A program made the translations under genes and the position numbers. Positions 58,350-64,000 of a stretch of 64,000 bases of DNA are shown here, one piece after another. The DNA is taken from assembly GCF_028023675.1 (NCBI RefSeq), contig NZ_JAQIOZ010000004.1, positions 248,001-312,000 of the forward strand, in the 5' to 3' direction. The stretch's first letter is position 1, and every line of letters starts with the position of its first letter. The notes below the pieces were generated by a model. It searched no databases. It was given only the letters and a program-made list of their open reading frames with translations, and was not told the DNA's origin. Source of the DNA: Primorskyibacter aestuariivivens. GTDB taxonomy: Bacteria; Pseudomonadota; Alphaproteobacteria; Rhodobacterales; Rhodobacteraceae.

Positions 58350-60314
58350 ATGGCATTGAAAGACATCAAAATTCTTCTTTGCGACTGCGAGGGCAGCCAA
58401 AAGGTTGATGGGATGCGGATCGGATCCACCTGTGGTGCGTCATGTTCCCCGGTCGCAACCGCCTTGTGCACGCGCGAGATTGGCAAGGCAGCCGACGCCA
58501 TCGCGGGCGGCAATGTCGTCATCGCCTGCGGTCAGGAGGCGGGGCGTTTCGAAGAACTGGCCGCCGAGCTGGGGGTAGAAGCCCCGGCCTGTGTCGATAT
58601 TCGTGATCGTGCAGGTTGGTCGGATGACGCCGATGTCGGCGCAAAGCAAGCGGCGCTGATGGCCGAGGCGCTGATGCCGGCCGCGCCGATCAAATCGGTG
58701 GATGTGATCTCGGAAGGGATGTGCCTGATCATGGGGGCTGCGGATATCGCGCTTCCGGCGGCAGAGGCGCTGTGCGACACGCTCTCGGTCACCGTGCTCG
58801 TGACCGCCGGGGCGTTGCCCGATGTGCCGGATTCCCGGTTCGACGTGATCATCGGTGATCTCAAAAAGGCGTCTGGCGCTTTTGGCGGCTTCCAGCTGCG
58901 CATTGATGCCCTGCAACAGGTCGAGCCGGGTGGGCGCGGTGCACCAAGGATGAGCGCGCCGCGCGACGGGGCGCAAAGCGAGTGTGATATTCTGCTTGAT
59001 CTGACCGGTGCTACGCCGCTCTTTCCGGCGTATGAAAAGCGCGAAGGATACCTGCGCCCCGATCCGGGCAGCCAGCCTGCGGTGCAGGCGGCGCTTTTGT
59101 CGGCGGTGCAGATGGTCGGCACGTTTGAAAAGCCGCTTTACGTCGCGTTCGAGGAAAGCCTCTGCGCCCATTCGCGCGCTGAGCAACCGGCCTGTTCGCG
59201 GTGCCTGAATGTCTGTCCGACCGGGGCGATCACCAGCGCCGGTGACCATGTGGCCATTGATCCGATGATTTGTGCGGGCTGTGGCGCCTGTTCCGCGCTC
59301 TGCCCCTCCGGCGCGATCAGCTATGACGCGCCCTCCGTAGACGAAGTGTTTCGCCGGATGGAAACTCTGGCCCGGACTTACCGGGATGCGGGCGGCACGG
59401 CACCCCGGCTTCTGGTGTATGACGCGTCCCATGGGGCCGAGATGATCCGGCTGGCCGCGCGGTTTGGCCGGGGCCTACCCGCCGATGTGATCCCGCTGGA
59501 GGTGTCGGCATTGTCCGGATTTGGCCATGCCGAAATGATGGCGGCGCTCGCCTTGGGCTTTGTCGCGGTGGATCTGCTTTTGGCCCCCAGGGCGGACAGG
59601 GATGTGATCGAACGTGAGCAAACGCTCGCATCTGCCATGTGCGGGGAGGGCAAGCTGCGGATACTGGACCTGAATGACCCCGATCAGCTCTCTGACGCGC
59701 TGTATGGTCAGGCTGTATCGCCCGCCATTGCCGAGCCGATCCTGCCAATGGGATCGCGCCGCCAGATCACCCGCATGGCGGCCAAGGCGCTGGCCCCCGA
59801 GGGCGGTGCATTGCCATTGCCCGAGGGCGCGCCCTATGGTGCGGTTCTGGTGGACACGGATGCCTGTACGCTGTGCCTGTCCTGTGTGTCGCTGTGCCCC
59901 TCCGGTGCGCTGGTCGACAATGAGGACATGCCGCAACTGCGCTTTCAGGAAGATGCCTGTCTGCAATGCGGGCTCTGTGCCAACATCTGTCCCGAAGACG
60001 CGATCACCTATGAACTGCGCATGAATCTGGACGACAGCGCCCTGCAACAGCAGGTGCTCAACGAAGAAGAACCCGCCGCCTGTATCGAATGCGGTGCGCT
60101 TTTCGGCGTGAAATCTGCCATCGACAACATCATGGAAAAGCTCGCGGGTAAGCACCCGGCTTTTGCCAGCTCGGATCAGGCCCGCATGATCCAGATGTGT
60201 GACAATTGTCGCGTGCAGGCGCAGTTCCATTCGGAAAACAGCCCCTTCGCCGGGGGCGAACGCCCACGGGTGCGCACCACGGCGGATTACCTGTCAAAGC
60301 GCAAGGATCATTGA
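58350..60314 (+). CDS. Multi-cluster 4Fe-4S protein of the formate dehydrogenase locus
   Basis: This 654-residue protein begins LKDIKILLCDCEGSQ and contains a ferredoxin pair CSRCLNVCPTGAI/CAGCGACSALCPSGAI (about residues 275-320) and a second pair CTLCLSCVSLCPSGAL/CLQCGLCANICPEDAI (about 505-560). A further CIECGALFGVK segment with Cys pairs lies near the C-terminus. No signal peptide is visible, so it is cytoplasmic. Large proteins of this type are encoded divergently beside DUF3305/DUF3306 in formate dehydrogenase loci. A role in electron supply or sulfur/cofactor delivery for maturation has been suggested by context only. Confidence 0.88.
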   Translation: MALKDIKILLCDCEGSQKVDGMRIGSTCGASCSPVATALCTREIGKAADAIAGGNVVIACGQEAGRFEELAAELGVEAPACVDIRDRAGWSDDADVGAKQAALMAEALMPAAPIKSVDVISEGMCLIMGAADIALPAAEALCDTLSVTVLVTAGALPDVPDSRFDVIIGDLKKASGAFGGFQLRIDALQQVEPGGRGAPRMSAPRDGAQSECDILLDLTGATPLFPAYEKREGYLRPDPGSQPAVQAALLSAVQMVGTFEKPLYVAFEESLCAHSRAEQPACSRCLNVCPTGAITSAGDHVAIDPMICAGCGACSALCPSGAISYDAPSVDEVFRRMETLARTYRDAGGTAPRLLVYDASHGAEMIRLAARFGRGLPADVIPLEVSALSGFGHAEMMAALALGFVAVDLLLAPRADRDVIEREQTLASAMCGEGKLRILDLNDPDQLSDALYGQAVSPAIAEPILPMGSRRQITRMAAKALAPEGGALPLPEGAPYGAVLVDTDACTLCLSCVSLCPSGALVDNEDMPQLRFQEDACLQCGLCANICPEDAITYELRMNLDDSALQQQVLNEEEPAACIECGALFGVKSAIDNIMEKLAGKHPAFASSDQARMIQMCDNCRVQAQFHSENSPFAGGERPRVRTTADYLSKRKDH

Positions 60315-60372
60315 ACCCGTCATGATCCTGCTGAAGCAAATCCGACCGGTTCACGCCAGACCCAGCTGCCGC

Positions 60373-61104
60373 TCAGTCAATCTGCAGCGGCGCGCCAAGG
60401 TCGGCGGGTTCAAGCAACTGGACATAGGCCAGGATCGCGTCGATATCGTCGAGCGTCATTTCCAGCGGCACAATCGGCGGAGGCCGGTGTACCGGGAACG
60501 GTTCGGTGATGCCCTCGACCTGCGTAAAAGCGGGGTGGGGTTTGAGTGCAAAGAACGCGGCAAACCGGCTGTCCCAGTCATCAAAGGTGCGCATCAGCAT
60601 GAAAGACGGGGTGGACCCGATGGATTTCAACCGCCTTTCGGGATGGACCACGTGGCAGCGCGCGCAATGCAGTTCCGACAGCCGGGCTCCCTCGGCGGCG
60701 TCGCCGTCATAAGCGATGGTCTCCTCGATCACGGCGGTTTCCACGTCTGGCGAGAACAGCTTGGTGCCTTCGGGGGCAAAGCTGGCGATGGTGTTGCGGC
60801 CCACTTCGCTGGTCAGCCAATCGGCAAAGCGTTTGGCATGTTCGCTCTGCGGGTTGCTCATGCGCCAGGTCTTGCCCATCCCGGAAAACACGGCGCGGCC
60901 TTTGCCGGTGCCGGACAGGGTCAGATCGGCATCGCCGTCGGTCAGGGTGATACGCACCTGGGTTTTGAAGGAAAAGCGCGGGATCAGATGCTGGGTCAGG
61001 CCCGACGCCACCAATTCCGGTGCCGCATTCAACGTGAAACGCTTGTCCTGTGCGACAGCGGGAAGGGCGGCAAGCAAGCAAAAGGAAAGAATGATCAATC
61101 GCAT
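60373..61104 (-). CDS. Periplasmic c-type cytochrome-like protein
   Basis: This 243-residue protein has a signal peptide (MRLIILSFCLLAALPAVAQ), a beta-rich N-terminal region and a single heme motif CARCH at residues 147-151 in its C-terminal half, followed by a cytochrome-like segment ending LTLDDIDAILAYVQLL. The motif placement, with a roughly 125-residue domain before it, is unusual for simple class I cytochromes. It converges on the 4Fe-4S gene and lies at the edge of the formate dehydrogenase locus, so a link to that system is possible. Family name not recognised with certainty. Confidence 0.75.
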   Translation of the reverse strand: MRLIILSFCLLAALPAVAQDKRFTLNAAPELVASGLTQHLIPRFSFKTQVRITLTDGDADLTLSGTGKGRAVFSGMGKTWRMSNPQSEHAKRFADWLTSEVGRNTIASFAPEGTKLFSPDVETAVIEETIAYDGDAAEGARLSELHCARCHVVHPERRLKSIGSTPSFMLMRTFDDWDSRFAAFFALKPHPAFTQVEGITEPFPVHRPPPIVPLEMTLDDIDAILAYVQLLEPADLGAPLQID

Positions 61105-61202
61105 CCGGCTGGCTCTTGGCGTGGCTGGGATTACATGACAGGGTATGCGGCGGATCGGTCATCGGTCAATGCCGCGCAAGAATGCAAAGGGGAAAGATCG
61201 CC

Positions 61203-61394
61203 ATGAGCGACGATTTCAACATGTCGATGCGGAAGTTTCTCAAACAGGTCGGCGTGACGTCACAGCAGGCCATCGAAGAGGCGATGCGCGGGGCGGACAC
61301 CGCTGGAAAAAGCTACGAGGCGCGCATCGTTCTCACCATCGACGGGCTCGATCTGGAGCATGTGGTGACAGGTCAGATCAAGGGACAGGAATAA
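61203..61394 (+). CDS. DUF6494 family small protein
   Basis: This 63-residue protein reads MSDDFNMSMRKFLKQVGVTSQQ and ends with TIDGLDLEHVVTGQIKG, a pattern I associate with DUF6494. It probably has a helix-strand fold and is cytoplasmic. Function unknown. It has GGGGAAAG before the ATG and begins the operon with mrp (5 bp spacing to the GTG start of the next gene). Its conserved place before mrp suggests a link to Fe-S cluster handling, by inference only. Confidence 0.8.
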   Translation: MSDDFNMSMRKFLKQVGVTSQQAIEEAMRGADTAGKSYEARIVLTIDGLDLEHVVTGQIKGQE

Positions 61395-61399
61395 CAGAC

Positions 61400-62467
61400 G
61401 TGAGCATTGACAGAGACGCGGTACTGGCCGCGCTGAAAGCCGTGAAAGACCCGATCAGCGGGTCCGATATCAACTCTGCGGGATTGGTCCGGGCCCTGAC
61501 GGTGGACGATTCAAACGTCCGTTTCGTGCTTGAGATCGCCCCGGAACGGGCCGAGCAGATGGAGCCTGTGCGGGCCGCCGCCGAAGCGGCGGTCAAGGCG
61601 CTGCCGGGGATCGGTCAGGTCTCGGTCGCGATGACGGCGCATTCCACGCCGAAACCGCCGCCGGATCTCAAACCCGGACGCAAGGCGCAACCCGATGGCC
61701 CGGCCAAGATACCGGGTGTTCAGCACCTCATCGCAATTGCCTCGGGCAAGGGCGGCGTGGGTAAATCCACCGTGTCGGCCAACCTTGCCTGTGCGCTGGC
61801 CGCCGAAGGCCGCAAGGTGGGGCTGCTGGACGCGGATGTCTACGGTCCGTCTCAACCCCGCATGCTGGGCGTCTCGGGCCGTCCGGCCAGCCCTGATGGC
61901 AAAACCATCCTGCCGATGCGCAACCACGGCGTGACGATGATGTCGCTGGGCCTGATGACCAACGAGGATCAGGCTGTGGTCTGGCGCGGTCCGATGCTTA
62001 TGGGCGCGCTGCAGCAGATGCTGATGCAGGTGCAATGGGGCGCTTTGGATGTGCTGCTTGTGGACCTGCCGCCCGGCACCGGTGACGTTCAGATGACCCT
62101 TGCTCAAAAGGCCGAGGTGACGGGTGCCATCGTGGTCTCGACGCCGCAGGACGTGGCGCTCTTGGATGCGCGCAAGGGGATCGACATGTTCAACCAGCTC
62201 AAGGTGCCGATCCTTGGCATGATCGAGAACATGTCCACCCATATCTGTTCCAATTGCGGGCACGAAGAGCATGTGTTCGGTCATGGTGGCGTAAAGGCAG
62301 AGGCGGAAAAGATCGGCGTGCCACTTCTGGCGGAGATTCCGCTGCATCTTGATATCCGCACTGCCGCCGATGGCGGCGCGCCGATTGTGGTGTCCAAGCC
62401 GCAAAGCCCGCAGGCCGAAGCCTTCCGCAAGGTGGCGCGGCAACTGGTGGCGGACGGCGTGGCATGA
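61400..62467 (+). CDS. apbC: Mrp/ApbC/NBP35-type Fe-S cluster carrier ATPase
   Basis: This protein of about 355 residues binds and delivers 4Fe-4S clusters in an ATP-dependent way. It has an N-terminal MIP18-like domain (VKDPISGSDINSAGLVRAL), the deviant Walker A IASGKGGVGKSTVSANLA, switch segments (LLDADVYGPSQPRMLG; VDLPPGTGDVQMTLAQ) and the cluster-binding CSNCGHEEHVFG Cys pair. The start is GTG at 61400, immediately after the DUF6494 gene. Four overlapping or close genes follow the same direction up to 63650. Confidence 0.94.
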   Translation: MSIDRDAVLAALKAVKDPISGSDINSAGLVRALTVDDSNVRFVLEIAPERAEQMEPVRAAAEAAVKALPGIGQVSVAMTAHSTPKPPPDLKPGRKAQPDGPAKIPGVQHLIAIASGKGGVGKSTVSANLACALAAEGRKVGLLDADVYGPSQPRMLGVSGRPASPDGKTILPMRNHGVTMMSLGLMTNEDQAVVWRGPMLMGALQQMLMQVQWGALDVLLVDLPPGTGDVQMTLAQKAEVTGAIVVSTPQDVALLDARKGIDMFNQLKVPILGMIENMSTHICSNCGHEEHVFGHGGVKAEAEKIGVPLLAEIPLHLDIRTAADGGAPIVVSKPQSPQAEAFRKVARQLVADGVA

Positions 62468-63174
62468 GCGAGGAACCGGTCTTTCCGCCGCTTTTCAGCG
62501 GAATGGCCGTTCAGGGCGCGCTTGATCCGATGGATAAGGCGCGCTCCGAGGCGGCGCTGGGCTGTGATGCCGGGCTGATCGTCTATAACAACGCGGCCAA
62601 TGCGCTGACGGCCGCCATCGTGTTTGCGCCCGAAGTGCCATTGCGCGCGGCCATGGCGATGCTGCCGGTTTGTGGTGTTGGGTTTCAGAACGCGCTGGGC
62701 GCGCTGGCCCCGCCGGAAGTGGCCGTGCATCTTGAATGGGACGGCAAGCTGCGCGTGAACGGAGCGTCCTGTGGGCGGCTTCGCGTCGATGCGTCGACCG
62801 ATGATCCCGAAGCGGTGCCGGATTGGCTGATCGTGGGGCTTGAACTGCCGCTGACACTCGCCGCACAAGACCCCGGCACGACGCCGGATGCCACCGCGCT
62901 GTACGAGGAAGGCTGCACCGAAGTGTCCCCGGTGCATCTGCTGGAGGCGTGGTCACGGCACGCGCTGGTCTGGATCAATCGCTGGACGGATGATGGGAAC
63001 AAGGCCCTGCATGATGAATGGCGGGGCCTCGCATGGAACCTTGGCGAGGATGTTGACCTTTTGGGAAAACGAGGCACGTTTCTGGGCGTGGATGAGGATT
63101 TCGGAATGTTGTTGCGCAATGAAAGCGGGACGGAACTCGTCCCATTGACCCGACTTCTGGAGACGGTTGCATGA
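62464..63174 (+). CDS. Biotin/lipoate ligase-like protein with DUF4444
   Basis: This 236-residue protein resembles the lipoate/biotin protein ligase fold in its first three quarters (NNAANALTAAIVFAPEVPLRAAMAMLPVCGVGFQNALGALAPPEVAVHLEW, with a WDGKLRVNGASCGR segment where ligases have their KISG loop). It ends with a DUF4444 domain (RGTFLGVDEDFGMLLRNESG). The usual catalytic KI(S/A)G lysine is not obvious. It overlaps mrp and the next gene by 4 bp each, so it is tightly co-translated. Substrate unknown. Confidence 0.8.
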   Translation: MSEEPVFPPLFSGMAVQGALDPMDKARSEAALGCDAGLIVYNNAANALTAAIVFAPEVPLRAAMAMLPVCGVGFQNALGALAPPEVAVHLEWDGKLRVNGASCGRLRVDASTDDPEAVPDWLIVGLELPLTLAAQDPGTTPDATALYEEGCTEVSPVHLLEAWSRHALVWINRWTDDGNKALHDEWRGLAWNLGEDVDLLGKRGTFLGVDEDFGMLLRNESGTELVPLTRLLETVA

Positions 63175-63650
63175 AACTGGCACGCGCCATCCATTTCGAC
63201 GAAAGCGACACGCGGGTGTTTCATTCACCAGCCCGCACCGGAGAATGGTGTGTCTCTGGTGGGTTTGAGTTTTCAAACTGGGGCGAGGCCGATCTGGACG
63301 GCAAGGCGCGTCAGGCCTTTTCCAATGGCTGGCTGGGGTTGGAAACCTTTGGCCGGGTGACTTTCGTTGCCGTCACGCAGGTGGAAGAAGCCGAATACAA
63401 TGTTTTGGTCACCGCCCTGGCCGAGCATTTCGTGGCCTATTACGGCGCGCCTTCTGTGGATGCCGCCATGCCGGTTGCGCGGGACGAGGTCGATCACATG
63501 GCCGAGCTGTGCGAGGATCATGCGCCCAACACCCTGTTGACCGTGGCCCGAGAACTGACCGATGCGGGCGTGCGCGAGACCTTTCGCGTGATCGAGGCAC
63601 AAGACGCCGGGCTCGAGCAGTTCGCGATCCATGGAGATACCGGTAACTAA
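63171..63650 (+). CDS. DUF6505 family protein
   Basis: This 159-residue protein reads MKLARAIHFDESDTRVFHSPARTGEW and contains NGWLGLETFGRVTFVAV and a C-terminal PNTLLTVARELTDAG block, as in the uncharacterised DUF6505 family. It has no signal or membrane segment. It is the last gene of the DUF6494-mrp-DUF4444-DUF6505 operon and overlaps its neighbour by 4 bp. A double hairpin follows at once. Function unknown. Confidence 0.78.
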   Translation: MKLARAIHFDESDTRVFHSPARTGEWCVSGGFEFSNWGEADLDGKARQAFSNGWLGLETFGRVTFVAVTQVEEAEYNVLVTALAEHFVAYYGAPSVDAAMPVARDEVDHMAELCEDHAPNTLLTVARELTDAGVRETFRVIEAQDAGLEQFAIHGDTGN

Positions 63651-63698
63651 CCGATTTCTTGGAAAGAAATCGGACCGAAATCTTTCCAAGATTTCGGT
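63651..63698. terminator. Double hairpin between convergent genes
   Basis: Two adjacent palindromes fill the 48 bp between the converging genes. Arms CCGATTTCTT/AAGAAATCGG lie at 63651-63673 and ACCGAAATCTT/AAGATTTCGGT at 63674-63698, each with a 3-base loop. They probably form a bidirectional terminator, one hairpin per strand direction. The same back-to-back design occurs at 35457-35500 with different arm sequences. Confidence 0.72.
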
Positions 63699-64000
63699 TT
63701 ACCCCCGTTTCTGCACAACCGCCTGAAAGGCCACGTCCACATCTTCGAAACGGGTACGGTGATTTGTGATCGCAGCGCGCAGGCAGGTGATGCCATTGGC
63801 CGACGTCGTGGAAAACACAGCCACCCCTTCGACCTGTAATTCGCGCGCGATCCGGCTGTTCACGTCGGATTGCGCCTCGGGCGACAGGCGCGTGTCGGCG
63901 GTAAAGACGCAAAGATTGGAGACCACCGGCGACATGAGCGCCATGTGCGCGGTGTCCGAGACAAGCTGCCCCATGTGCCGCGCGGCACGGCAATTGTCGC
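63699..64000 (-). CDS. PLP-dependent decarboxylase, C-terminal end (cut by window)
   Basis: Only the last 100 or so residues are visible; the gene continues beyond 64000. The end matches the C-terminal domain of group II PLP decarboxylases (aromatic-L-amino-acid or glutamate decarboxylase-like): VSNLCVFTADTRLSPEAQSDVN, then GVAVFSTTSANGITCLRAAITNHRTRFEDVD. The INHRT(R/E)...D block is typical for this class. The catalytic Lys lies outside the window. It converges on the mrp operon across the double hairpin. Confidence 0.75.
   Translation of the reverse strand, partial: DNCRAARHMGQLVSDTAHMALMSPVVSNLCVFTADTRLSPEAQSDVNSRIARELQVEGVAVFSTTSANGITCLRAAITNHRTRFEDVDVAFQAVVQKRG

Overview
The window is GC-rich, gene-dense alphaproteobacterial chromosome. 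It is most likely from a member of the Rhodobacteraceae (Roseobacter group). This is judged from the family types and their neighbourhoods (cytochrome bc1 genes, short ProS, UPF0262, DUF6494/DUF4444/DUF6505 beside Mrp, the DUF3305/DUF3306 formate dehydrogenase locus) and not from any marker search. Both ends are cut: position 1 lies inside cytochrome b and position 64000 inside a PLP-dependent decarboxylase. I see no rRNA, tRNA, CRISPR array, prophage or intact insertion sequence.

Layout. 1-2160: cytochrome b and c1 with a terminator. 3234-6530: thiamine ABC importer thiBPQ behind a TPP riboswitch. 6624-10230: aroC, then a Tat-signal protein plus LolDE-type ABC transporter with a Zur-like palindrome at its start. 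10248-16946: Ppx/GppA phosphatase, three small membrane/stress proteins, polyphosphate kinase, a DnaA/Hda-like ATPase and an AI-2E-type permease. 16947-17797: a decayed membrane-protein gene and a large inverted repeat. 17798-22972: proS, an SGNH hydrolase, DUF2937, a MerR regulator divergent from a metal transporter, and an ornithine cyclodeaminase homologue. 23070-28664: a minus-strand run of eight genes headed by hisD. 28790-29453: FMN riboswitch and ribH. 29552-42784: mixed metabolism and maintenance (sulfatase-like hydrolase, FAD monooxygenase, RNA methyltransferase, FAD-linked oxidase, AlkB-type hydroxylase, mutY, DciA-like, DsbA-like, CoA transferase, fatty acid desaturase). 42779-49496: a C-terminally short dnaE2, a TPP enzyme, a class V aminotransferase and pxpA.

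49659-61104 is the most coherent block: a membrane-bound, Tat-exported formate dehydrogenase. It has alpha, beta and gamma subunits, a small Tat protein, a TorD chaperone, DUF3306, DUF3305 and a divergent multi-cluster 4Fe-4S protein. A periplasmic WD40-cytochrome c fusion and a 41-residue protein follow the gamma subunit in the same transcription direction, and another c-type cytochrome lies nearby. Together they suggest periplasmic formate oxidation with electrons going to quinone and possibly to cytochrome c. 61203-63650 is a tight Mrp/ApbC operon.

Non-coding features of note: a 103-104 bp palindromic repeat in two copies (22970, 49558) that behaves like a TA-flanked MITE and supplies stop codons to flanking genes; a second short repeat family (17599, 17650, 47463); and back-to-back double hairpins at two gene ends (35457, 63651). 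The best candidates for a less-described system are the WD40-cytochrome/small-protein extension of the formate dehydrogenase locus and the putatively Zur-controlled ABC transporter. Both rest on context and motifs, not experiment.
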